26,308 nucleotides of DNA from CAYVMN01 sp043808585 (GTDB lineage: Bacteria > Desulfobacterota > DSM-4660 > Desulfatiglandales > Desulfatiglandaceae): positions 1 to 26,308 of the forward strand of contig JAZDES010000073.1 of NCBI GenBank assembly GCA_043808585.1, written 5' to 3'. The notes below the pieces were generated by a model, which did not search any database, was not told the origin of the DNA, and saw only the letters and a program-made list of their open reading frames with translations. The position numbers were made by a program, and so were the translations under genes. Positions within the stretch are counted from its first letter, which is position 1. Every line of letters starts with the position of its first letter. Of the stretch, positions 16,894 through 23,915 are shown one piece after another.

Positions 16894-17054
16894 GGTCTCA
16901 TCCTGGCATGATTGAAGGCGGTCTCCGGCCCGTTGTTGGGGCCTACGGGGGCCTACGGCCTCTCCGAGCTGTAGGCTACGAGCCGGAAGCCGGAGGGAAG
17001 GCTAAAGCGGCAAGGCTAAATTGGGCCGATGGAGGCCAAATCCCGAATGTGGGA
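16894..17054. other. 161-bp spacer with small repeats inside the redox operon
   Basis: This is the longest gap in an otherwise tight operon. It holds a direct 10-bp duplication (GGGGCCTACG at 16938-16947 and 16948-16957) and a possible hairpin (16951-16956 with 16971-16976). No gene or clear promoter is seen; it may set different expression levels for the two halves of the operon. Confidence 0.5.
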
Positions 17055-17264
17055 TCATATCTCGGTTACAATGACGGCCTTAGATTTGCAAACGGCTACG
17101 CAGGTCCCACAGCCCAGGCAGTTTTGCTGACGCACCGGGTACGCCTTGTGGGAAAAGTCAAAGACATCCACAGGGCAAAACTTTATGCATTCTTCACATC
17201 CATCGCATCTGTCCTGATCAACATAGACAAGATAGACCTCAAAGGTCTTATACTGCTTGCCCAT
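17055..17264 (-). CDS. small 2[4Fe-4S] ferredoxin-like protein
   Basis: The 69-aa protein has two 4Fe-4S motifs, CDGCEECIKFCP and CLGCGTCVAVC, after a short beta-rich start. The second motif lacks the proline after the last cysteine. I chose the ATG at 17264 (MGKQYKTFEV), with an AGG eight bases upstream; a GTG at 17282 would add six residues. It lies between the VOC gene and the QmoA-like gene and probably shuttles electrons between the Hdr-type proteins and the OYE-like reductase. Confidence 0.85.
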   Translation of the reverse strand: MGKQYKTFEVYLVYVDQDRCDGCEECIKFCPVDVFDFSHKAYPVRQQNCLGCGTCVAVCKSKAVIVTEI

Positions 17265-17289
17265 CAGTGAGACCTGCCACACCCGACCA

Positions 17290-17724
17290 CTACTTCTTGA
17301 GCTCGTCCCACTTATAATCTATGAGCTCAAGCAGGACCCCATTCATCTTCTTTGGATGAATAAAGGCGAATTCACAATCACGGAAGGCTCTGGCCACCTC
17401 TCCCCTTGAGTCCGGAATAAAGGGATAGTCCTTTGTCTTTAACTCCTCAACGGCCTCACGGGTATTATCCACATTGAAGCTGATGAGCATTATGCCTTCG
17501 CCGTTCCTCTCGATGAACTTAGCCACATCTCCATCGGGGGAGGTGGACTCCATCAATTCAAAACCGACTTCTCCGACCCAGTATCTTGCAACATTAATCT
17601 TTTCAGGCTCATCCACATAGGCGTCATCCGGCCTACTCTTGCCTAAGACGGGCTCCCAGATCTTTTTTGCCTTTTCCAGGTCCTTGACGGCAATACAGAT
17701 ATGATCCACCTTATTTGTTTTCAT
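17290..17724 (-). CDS. VOC/glyoxalase-fold protein, methylmalonyl-CoA-epimerase-like
   Basis: The 144-aa protein has the paired beta-alpha-beta-beta-beta modules of the vicinal-oxygen-chelate fold, with VDHICIAVKDLEKA (H8) at the start, VGFELMEST (E56) in the middle and GVLLELID (E133) at the end, the layout of methylmalonyl-CoA epimerase. The His-His of the typical HHIAF strand is replaced by M79-L80 in GIMLISFNV, so one metal ligand appears to be missing. It may act on another CoA ester linked to this operon, or be non-metal or non-catalytic. A GGGGAG ribosome site is present. True epimerase function is doubtful. Confidence 0.75.
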   Translation of the reverse strand: MKTNKVDHICIAVKDLEKAKKIWEPVLGKSRPDDAYVDEPEKINVARYWVGEVGFELMESTSPDGDVAKFIERNGEGIMLISFNVDNTREAVEELKTKDYPFIPDSRGEVARAFRDCEFAFIHPKKMNGVLLELIDYKWDELKK

Positions 17725-17768
17725 GTCTCTCCCCTCTCAACTGACTATTCTCGATTGAAGGCCTCGGT

Positions 17769-17975
17769 TTAAAAAGTTACCTTGGCAAGCGGCACAGTGA
17801 TCGCCTTGTCGGGGCAGGCAGAACCACATTCATTGCAGTCTTCGCATATGAATTCTGTGACCACCGGCCTGCCATCCTGAACCCTTATTGCGGAATCCGG
17901 ACAGACCTCAACGCACACAGGCTGGATCACCCCTCCGCACCTCTGACATTTGTCTAAGTTTATCTGAGCAGCCAT
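17769..17975 (-). CDS. small ferredoxin-like iron-sulfur protein with one unusual motif
   Basis: The 68-aa protein has a first cluster motif spaced C-x2-C-x7-C-x3-C-P (CQRCGGVIQPVCVEVCP) and a second, standard one (CEDCNECGSACP). The seven-residue insert in the first motif is like those in some adenylylsulfate-reductase-type or variant ferredoxins. A GGGGGAG ribosome site lies before the ATG. It is encoded directly after the 176-aa protein and the OYE-like enzyme, so it is a good candidate for the reductase's electron donor. Confidence 0.85.
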   Translation of the reverse strand: MAAQINLDKCQRCGGVIQPVCVEVCPDSAIRVQDGRPVVTEFICEDCNECGSACPDKAITVPLAKVTF

Positions 17976-17990
17976 GATTCACTCCCCCTG

Positions 17991-18521
17991 CTAGTTTTGA
18001 TCCTTGTAGAGTCTGAAAACCCATTCACCCTCCCCCCTGGGGATGGCCTTGAGCATCTCGATCTTGAGTGGAATATTGAAAAAGACGCTGACATCCGCCA
18101 ATACGGTCTGAAACAGCCGTTCACGCACCAACGCGACCTCTTCCATGGGAACGCCATACTCTTTCGCAGAACTCGGCCATGGATCCCTTGAGCATTTTAT
18201 GAGAATCTCTGAAGGGCCTTCACCCTTTTCGACAGTTGTAACGGCCCCTTCATTTGCCCACATGCCGGCAAGTTGGCTGCCGAGGTTGAGCATGAAGGCC
18301 TCTTCGCCTTTAAGCCAATTTAGTCGGGGAAGGAAACTCTTCCCAAAATCCGCCCCCATCATTTCCGCGGCCTTGAGGGCAATATCAAGAGGCCTGGCCT
18401 CAGGCCCTGCTATTTCAAGGGCTACCTCTCGCCACCTGTAATAGGTCTTACAAATCTCATTCTGGGCAGAGTGGAGATTTCTCCACAGCGTGGTTATTTC
18501 CTTTTCTGCATTAACTGGCAT
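17991..18521 (-). CDS. conserved hypothetical protein, second gene of the redox operon
   Basis: I do not recognise this 176-aa soluble protein with confidence. The N-terminal half is helical (ITTLWRNLHSAQNEICKTYY). The C-terminal half shows a strand with IKCSRDPWPSSAKEYG, a long helix, and a final IPRGEGEWVFRLYK strand; this layout is reminiscent of small-ligand-binding proteins such as the V4R or L-2-amino-thiazoline-4-carboxylic-acid-hydrolase-like groups. It has only two cysteines and no cluster motif. A strong GGAGGAGG ribosome site and 14-base spacing tie it to the OYE-like gene, so it may be a subunit or substrate-binding partner. Confidence 0.7.
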   Translation of the reverse strand: MPVNAEKEITTLWRNLHSAQNEICKTYYRWREVALEIAGPEARPLDIALKAAEMMGADFGKSFLPRLNWLKGEEAFMLNLGSQLAGMWANEGAVTTVEKGEGPSEILIKCSRDPWPSSAKEYGVPMEEVALVRERLFQTVLADVSVFFNIPLKIEMLKAIPRGEGEWVFRLYKDQN

Positions 18522-18535
18522 TTTTGACCTCCTCC

Positions 18536-20527
18536 TTATATCCTAAGACCGATCCGATAGCCATCGTGTACGGCACTGGACATATTGCGGGGCACCAAGG
18601 CATCTCCAATAACAAAGAGTTCGATACCCTCTCCCTGGACCACGCTTTTTAGACAATCGTTTGCGCCCCGCTCGGATACGATTACTGTATCGCATTTTAG
18701 CGGAAACCGATACCCATCGTAAGTCTTCACAATGACTTCGCCCTCCTTCACCTCTTCTATATCACAGTCATTATACGCCATGATGCGGTTCTGCCTGAGA
18801 TAGATCATGTAGCGCCATTTAAAAGAGGGGTTTACATCGAAACCGGCTGTCTTTTCCTTTCCAACTATGGTCACCTTCTTCCCTTGTTTGGCCAGCAGCA
18901 GTGCACACCCGATTCCTGGCTTTCTATTTCCCCACACCACGATGTTATCACCCACTTCGGCCCTGCCGCCAAGGACATCGAGGACATTAACGATATTTAC
19001 CCCTTCCCCAATGGTTCCATGGATCTCTGGATAGACAGGACCCGTTGCCAAGACCACGCTGTCCGGCATTTCGTCCTGTATCAACTCCTCTGTCACCTCG
19101 GTGCCCAAATGGAACTCGACCCCGTACTTTTCACACATGGTCTTTTGATAATTGATACAGGTCATTAGCTCGTCATCCCCATAGGGGGCCTTGGAGGCCT
19201 CGAGGATAGTGCCCCCGATCTCTTCCCTTTTGTCATAGACATGAACCTTATGTCCCCTTTGTGCAGCTACATAGGCGCATTCAAGACCAGCGGGGCCGGC
19301 GCCGACAATCATGATCTCCTTTTTATCCCCCTCTTCTACCGGCTCAGGGAAGAAGTTCTCATCATGTTCATGGGCGCAGACAGGGTTTATATAGCAGGTC
19401 ATCGGGGCATCCCGAAACAGTCTTGCAAGGCAGAGATTACATGCCACACAGTGCCTTATCTCGTCCTGCCTACCCTCCAATACCTTCTTTGGCATCAGAG
19501 GATCCGCGATCATGGACCGGCATATCTCCCAGATATCCAGCTCACCTGCTGCAATGGCCTTTTCCGGAAGCTCCGGTATAAAGAGTCTGTAAGCCATCTG
19601 AACGGGTACATTCACATGCTCTTTGGCACGTTTGGCCAGGTGTACCCAGGAGCCCATCGGAACATCCCTGCTGATTACAGGGACAATAGATTCCTGCCAA
19701 CCTGCTGTCACACTGAAGTAGTCCACCCCGGCCTCTTCAGCAATCTTGTAACTCTCCATAGACTCCTCAGGTGTATTGCCCCTTACATCATCCAGGAGTT
19801 CTTCAGCGCAGAGTCGTATTCCCACCGGGATATCAGCCCCGCATACCCCCTTCACGCCTTGGATGATCTCTACCACGGCCTTCATCCTGCCACGGATATC
19901 TCCACCATACTCATCCGTCCTTCGGTTGGTGTAGCTGGAAATGAAATTGGACACCAGGTATCCCACTATTCCCGAGATCTCCATGATGTCGAATCCGGCC
20001 TCAATCCCCCTCCTGGCGGCGTCAACATGTTGCTGGACCATCTCCTTTATCTCTTCCTTTGTCATTTCATACATGGGCCTGAAGATACGGAGACGCTGGG
20101 GGACCATGGAGGGTCCATGGCCAGAGGCGACATCCACCGCGCCGACACGGCCGCAGTCCATCAATTGAAACCCCGCAACTGCCCTTTCAGCGTGAATGGC
20201 ATCGGCCATCCTCTTTAACCCCGGGATATATTTATCGTCCCAGCACGCGGCCTGACCGACATATCCCTGGCCTTTTCGGACCTCATCCATATACACACCC
20301 TGCATAAAACAGAGCCCGCCTACCACGCCCTCGGCCCTTCTTCGGATATAGGCGACGTCGCCATCGGTTATAAAGCCATTATGGTCATTAAAATTGTCCT
20401 CAGTGGCGGCGTACTTAATCCGGTTCGGAATGATGAGATTCCCTATCTGGATCGGCTGGAATAAATTCGGGTACTTCTTTGCCCCTGGGTACGATGAATA
20501 ATCCCAATCAAATATTTGCTTAGCCAT
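18536..20527 (-). CDS. Old Yellow Enzyme-family FMN/4Fe-4S/FAD reductase (2,4-dienoyl-CoA or aryl-CoA reductase-like)
   Basis: The 663-aa protein has the three-cofactor layout of FadH: an FMN TIM barrel (1-355), a 4Fe-4S motif (C360, C363, C366, C378), and FAD/nucleotide domains from about 403 (IMIVGAGPAGLECAY). Compared with E. coli FadH as I recall it, the proton donor Tyr in REAGYDG is Phe (F179 in IEAGFDI), the His in GWHEA is Gln (Q278 in GWQES), and the His in LHTGR is Asp (D124 in LMDCGR). The substrate is therefore probably not an ordinary dienoyl-CoA. The related dearomatising naphthoyl-CoA reductases are another OYE group to compare. The ATG at 20527 has GGAGG eight bases upstream; a TTG one codon earlier is less likely. 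It heads the operon that includes the Hdr-type proteins. Confidence 0.88.
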   Translation of the reverse strand: MAKQIFDWDYSSYPGAKKYPNLFQPIQIGNLIIPNRIKYAATEDNFNDHNGFITDGDVAYIRRRAEGVVGGLCFMQGVYMDEVRKGQGYVGQAACWDDKYIPGLKRMADAIHAERAVAGFQLMDCGRVGAVDVASGHGPSMVPQRLRIFRPMYEMTKEEIKEMVQQHVDAARRGIEAGFDIMEISGIVGYLVSNFISSYTNRRTDEYGGDIRGRMKAVVEIIQGVKGVCGADIPVGIRLCAEELLDDVRGNTPEESMESYKIAEEAGVDYFSVTAGWQESIVPVISRDVPMGSWVHLAKRAKEHVNVPVQMAYRLFIPELPEKAIAAGELDIWEICRSMIADPLMPKKVLEGRQDEIRHCVACNLCLARLFRDAPMTCYINPVCAHEHDENFFPEPVEEGDKKEIMIVGAGPAGLECAYVAAQRGHKVHVYDKREEIGGTILEASKAPYGDDELMTCINYQKTMCEKYGVEFHLGTEVTEELIQDEMPDSVVLATGPVYPEIHGTIGEGVNIVNVLDVLGGRAEVGDNIVVWGNRKPGIGCALLLAKQGKKVTIVGKEKTAGFDVNPSFKWRYMIYLRQNRIMAYNDCDIEEVKEGEVIVKTYDGYRFPLKCDTVIVSERGANDCLKSVVQGEGIELFVIGDALVPRNMSSAVHDGYRIGLRI

Positions 20528-20551
20528 CAATCAATCCTCCTTTTCGGAATT

Positions 20552-20750
20552 GGTAACACTTTAGCGTTTTGAAAGAAAGGCAGAGGACCGTGAGGGTCTT
20601 TTTTCCTCTCCCCTGCCTGGCAGAAACTGTATTTAAAGGTAAGGGGGCGTGCCACAGGCTGTGAAGAATTTGAGTTACGTCCTTTGGAAAAAAGACCCTC
20701 ACGGTCTGTCATCTTACTCCTCAGTGTTTTCAAAGCGCTAAAGCATTACC
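20552..20750. repeat. MITE copy 2 (199 bp, internally deleted)
   Basis: The ends are inverted repeats: left GGTAACACTTTAGCGTTTTG and, read from the right end, GGTAATGCTTTAGCGCTTTG. Compared with copy 3 it lacks about 98 bp just inside the left arm. It lies between the glycosyltransferase gene and the ribosome site of the OYE-like gene. The left flank is CGGAATT(G) and the right flank CTCTCTA, so it has no target duplication of its own; the left flank instead matches the right flank of copy 1. No transposase ORF is present. Confidence 0.9.
20688..20707 (-). terminator. intrinsic terminator in the right arm of MITE copy 2
   Basis: On the minus strand AGACC-GTGAG-GGTCT is followed by a run of T. 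It lies 77 bases after the stop of the GtrA-PMT gene and would stop its transcript before the OYE operon. The same element is in the right arms of copies 1 (79-98) and 3 (23206-23225); a mirror version faces the other way in the left arms (20585-20604 in copy 2). Confidence 0.6.
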
Positions 20751-20783
20751 CTCTCTACAAACGTTCCCAGGTTCAGGGTTATC

Positions 20784-22748
20784 TTAATTGGCGCGGTAGC
20801 CTTCGATGACACGGTAGTAAAACCGGCTGGTTATCTTTCCATTTTTCCGGGCCACTATTTCTTTGATGTCACTGGCGTGCTTCACCCTGGAAGCTATATG
20901 TGCCCCTTTAAAGTCTTCGGGCCTGCGGCCGACCAGGATCATCGGCTTTCCGTCTTGTGCCTCTCTTGGAAACCAGAAGAGGTACATTCCGCTGTCTCTT
21001 CCGAACAAGTGCCTTCCAGCTGTTTGTAAGGCCCCTGCATTTGTGGTGACGCCCTTAACTTTTGTCATGGCCTGACTGCGGTAGAATGCCAGCCAGCTGT
21101 TTATCCTGTCCACATCCATCCCCACCACCAGTGGACGTTCACCGGTTTTCTGTTCATGCTCTTCGACAAGGGCCTCGATCTGGCTTGCAAGTGCAGGCCA
21201 GCCCAGACCGAATACGTTTTTGGGGTAAGGCAGGCCTGCGAGCCCCAAAACGAGATAGTGGAGAACTCCACCATAAATAAGAAGGACAATTACTATGGTC
21301 ACCTTAAGTGGACGCTTTGCCCAGAGGAGGAATTTTCCGGATCGCCGAGGCAGTCGTTGCATCACCAGATAGGCCAAGTAAGGCAATGTGGCAAGCCACA
21401 GCGGTCCCGTCCAGTTTAGCTTGGTGTTTCTAAAGAGGCTGAAAAGCAGAAAGACCGCAAAGGGGAAAAAGGTAAGTGTCATCAGCAGGCGGTAAGCGCC
21501 TTTATTGTCCACTTTTTCAACTGCGTCTTGGGTTCCTTTGAAGAATCCCTTTGAAGCAGCCACCGCAACTACGGCAAAGGCTCCTGTGGGAGTTAAGAGG
21601 ATGAGCACACTGCCTATCAAATCGATAAGATCAAAGTCGAAACTGCTCGCGACCCGCTTTGGGCCCTGATATACAAGAGAGGCCCATTCATTTTGAGCAT
21701 TCCAGGCAAGTACCGGCGAAAATAGGACAATGGCTACGGCCATTGCGAGGTAAGGCTCCGGTCTGCGGAACCACATGCGGGACCTTCTGTCCATAAGAGC
21801 AAACATAAGGCCTGCTACCCCAAGGAGAGCGATGGTATATTTGGCAAGCATTCCCAGGCCGAGACAAATTCCCACCCCCAGCCAGGCCTTTGGCCTCTCG
21901 TCGATAAGCAAACGGTAGAGATAATACAAGGCCCCGGCCCAGCAGGCAACCAGGGGGGTATCCGGAAGCATCACAAACCCAAGGCAGAAATAGACCGGCA
22001 AGGAGGCAAAGAGCAGGACGGCCCCCAGAGCCGTTGCCTTATCGAAGATCCTCCAGGTAAGATGATAGATGTAATAGGCTGCTACCATCCAGATGGCGAA
22101 AGCGCCACAGCGGACCGCAAGCTCAGTATGTCCCATGACCTTTGTAGAGAGCCAAACAATCCACGCCACAAGTGGTGGGTGATCCAGATAGCCGATATCC
22201 AGATGCTGGGCATAGTTCCAGTAGTAGGCCTCCTCGTGCAAAAGCTCCGGCAGCCCCAGATAGACAAGCCGCAGGACCACTGCGTAGATAATGAGTCCCA
22301 GTGACAGGGCTTTCCATTGATCTGTCGACAAAGGACCATCCAGGTCAGGGAAAGAAACGAAGAGGGTAAGACCCGCGTACACAGCCAGGTATGAGGCCAG
22401 GGCCGCAAGAAGAATCGTCCTTTGGGGTGACCACCCCAAGAGCTGAGTAAAGTCGGCCAATACCCCTCCGCGCAAAAAAAGCGCCATCAGAACGACAGTA
22501 ATGTAGGCCTTTAGGAATGTGTTTCGAGCTGTTGATGAAACCGGCCACCCCTGCCGCATTTTGAGGACACAGAAAAGGCATGCAGCCATCAAAAAGCTGA
22601 GGATGTGGGCCGAACTCAAGGACACTCCGGCACCAATGAGCAAGTAAAACAACCCTATATCAATTGCCACTCCGACTAAAACGGGGCCGGCAGAGGGCAC
22701 TATTGCCCTCTCTAATAATGCTGGGCTGTTCTTAAATGAGTGTTCCAT
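20784..22748 (-). CDS. GtrA-domain plus GT39/PMT (ArnT-like) glycosyltransferase fusion
   Basis: The 654-aa membrane protein joins a GtrA-like four-helix domain (about 20-135, VLVGVAIDIGLFYLLIGAG) to a GT-C glycosyltransferase of the PMT_2/ArnT type. The latter has the first-loop acidic motif HEEAYYW (171-177) and GYLDHPPLVAW (186-196), about ten helices, and a soluble C-terminal domain (from about 540). GtrA proteins are thought to move polyprenyl-phosphate sugars across the membrane and ArnT-like enzymes use such lipid-linked sugars, so the fusion would combine flipping and transfer in envelope glycan modification. The start is the ATG at 22748; the ribosome site is weak. The gene sits alone between MITE copies 2 and 3. 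Confidence 0.88.
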   Translation of the reverse strand: MEHSFKNSPALLERAIVPSAGPVLVGVAIDIGLFYLLIGAGVSLSSAHILSFLMAACLFCVLKMRQGWPVSSTARNTFLKAYITVVLMALFLRGGVLADFTQLLGWSPQRTILLAALASYLAVYAGLTLFVSFPDLDGPLSTDQWKALSLGLIIYAVVLRLVYLGLPELLHEEAYYWNYAQHLDIGYLDHPPLVAWIVWLSTKVMGHTELAVRCGAFAIWMVAAYYIYHLTWRIFDKATALGAVLLFASLPVYFCLGFVMLPDTPLVACWAGALYYLYRLLIDERPKAWLGVGICLGLGMLAKYTIALLGVAGLMFALMDRRSRMWFRRPEPYLAMAVAIVLFSPVLAWNAQNEWASLVYQGPKRVASSFDFDLIDLIGSVLILLTPTGAFAVVAVAASKGFFKGTQDAVEKVDNKGAYRLLMTLTFFPFAVFLLFSLFRNTKLNWTGPLWLATLPYLAYLVMQRLPRRSGKFLLWAKRPLKVTIVIVLLIYGGVLHYLVLGLAGLPYPKNVFGLGWPALASQIEALVEEHEQKTGERPLVVGMDVDRINSWLAFYRSQAMTKVKGVTTNAGALQTAGRHLFGRDSGMYLFWFPREAQDGKPMILVGRRPEDFKGAHIASRVKHASDIKEIVARKNGKITSRFYYRVIEGYRAN

Positions 22749-22822
22749 TTGATCAATCTTGTTGAGTATGGATGCCGATGCCCCCTCAAAACCCCTCGGA
22801 CTCCACGTATAATAACTGAACC

Positions 22823-22881
22823 TAACAGTTTAGCGCTCTGAAACCGGGGGAATGGGGGTTAGGGAAAACCCCATCCCCCGG
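22823..22881. repeat. MITE-end remnant followed by a GC-rich hairpin
   Basis: TTTAGCGCTCTGAAA at 22829-22843 (within 22823-22844) matches the MITE terminal repeat TTTAGCGCTTTGAAA with one change. Directly after it, 22844-22857 and 22869-22881 form a strong hairpin (CCGGGGG...CCCCCGG with one bulge). It lies in the leader of the GtrA-PMT gene. A possible second end (GCTAAAATGATGCAACC, 22906-22922) is too diverged to be sure. Confidence 0.5.
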
Positions 22882-22924
22882 ATAAGCGCCAGACCGGAAA
22901 AGGGCTAAAATGATGCAACCAAAC

Positions 22925-22954
22925 TAAATACACAGAGTGCCGCATAAGGGTCAA
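22925..22954 (-). promoter_or_regulatory. weak candidate promoter for the GtrA-PMT gene
   Basis: On the minus strand TTGACC (22949-22954) lies 18 bases from TATTTA (22925-22930). The -35 is good and the -10 poor. Confidence 0.2.
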
Positions 22955-22972
22955 GCAAAAGTATCACAATTA

Positions 22973-23270
22973 GTAACATTTTAGCGTTTTGAAAGAAAGG
23001 CAGAGGACCGCGAGGGTCTTTTTTCCAAAGGACGTAAAGGACGGCATCATTTCAAAGAACGGCAGTGAGGTCCTAAAACTCGTCACGGAACAGCCCCATA
23101 AGAGGATGTCCCTATGAAGAGCCCTCTCCCCTGCCTGGCAGAAACTGTATTTAGAGGTAATGGGGCGTGCCACAGGCTGTGAAGAATTTGGGTTACGTCC
23201 TTTGGAAAAAAGACCCTCACGGTCTGTCATCTTACTCCTCAGTGTTTTCAAAGCGCTAAAGTATTACCAC
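22973..23270. repeat. MITE copy 3 (full length, about 298 bp, with target duplication)
   Basis: Long inverted arms run from GTAACATTTTAGCG at the left to CGCTAAAGTATTACC at the right; the inner arm parts (GGGTCTTTTTTCCAAAGGAC and its complement) are also paired, giving arms of about 65-75 bp. The flanks are ACAATTA on both sides (22966-22972 and 23271-23277), a target-site duplication of seven bases, eight if the neighbouring C is counted. It has no transposase ORF and must have been moved by an enzyme encoded elsewhere. Confidence 0.9.
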
Positions 23271-23395
23271 AATTAGAAGTCATTGCCAATTTGCAGGGAT
23301 TGCAACGGCCCATGGGCCACGAACCGCAAGAAACAGCTGATGCCGCATTTGCCAAGTCGGGGAGTTGGAGAGCTGGGGTCTTAGGAAAAGGAGAA

Positions 23396-23821
23396 TCACT
23401 TTCCTGATACTTGAAGACTGAGCCTTTCCCCCTCTATTTCAATGGTTGTCTTACAATAGGTAAGCTTATTTATGATTTTTCCGTCTCGAAAATGGAGGAC
23501 GTCTACTCCCCGTCGTCTTTCGGGCCTTCCTTCATAGCCCCTTTCCAAAGAAGGCCATTCTAGTATCCAGCGGTAAAGGACCTTCTGTTCTCTTTCATCG
23601 ATAAATGTTTCTTCCTCTATAAACCGAAAACCCCCGTGACTTTCAAACCACGGTGTCCATGCCTTCCTGAGGGCTTCCTTACCTTTGGCTTTTCCACCAG
23701 TCCAGTTCTCAAACACTATTTCATTATGAAAGAGTTCCATAACTCCGTCTAGATCGTGATTGTCCCAGGCTAGATTCCATTTCTTCAACGCTTCCCTAAT
23801 TGCTTCCCTTGATAATGTCAT
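23396..23821 (-). CDS. SnoaL/NTF2-like protein
   Basis: The 141-aa protein fits the SnoaL-like cone fold: an N-terminal helix pair with LKKWNLAWDNHDLDGVMELF, then strands NEIVFENWTGGKAKGKEAL, and a C-terminal GVDVLHFRDGKIINKLTYC. The family includes ketosteroid-isomerase-like enzymes and binding proteins; I cannot assign a substrate. An AAGGAGGAG ribosome site precedes the ATG. It is transcribed away from the selenoprotein operon from a shared promoter region. Confidence 0.8.
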   Translation of the reverse strand: MTLSREAIREALKKWNLAWDNHDLDGVMELFHNEIVFENWTGGKAKGKEALRKAWTPWFESHGGFRFIEEETFIDEREQKVLYRWILEWPSLERGYEGRPERRRGVDVLHFRDGKIINKLTYCKTTIEIEGERLSLQVSGK

Positions 23822-23915
23822 TAGTTGCTCCTCCTTTCTTTGTTGTCTTAAATATCAAGTATGACGGTCTCGTAAGAAGTCAGGGAAAACACATTCTTGC
23901 GGGGGTGTTTTGTAC

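Noticed and set aside
142..20551. Classic composite transposon bounded by MITE copies 1 and 2
   Set aside because: A composite transposon would leave the target duplication on the outer sides. Here the matching sequence is on the inner sides, which fits integration of a circle by recombination instead.
20527..20733. Small ORFs inside MITE copies 2 and 3 on the minus strand (product beginning MKTLRSKMTDREG)
   Set aside because: They are translations of the inverted-repeat arm, have no ribosome site, and differ in length after the shared arm; they do not look like a conserved protein.
23307..23318. 12-bp palindrome GGCCCATGGGCC downstream of the SnoaL-like gene
   Set aside because: It is too short and isolated to assign as an operator or terminator; no T run or promoter is associated with it.
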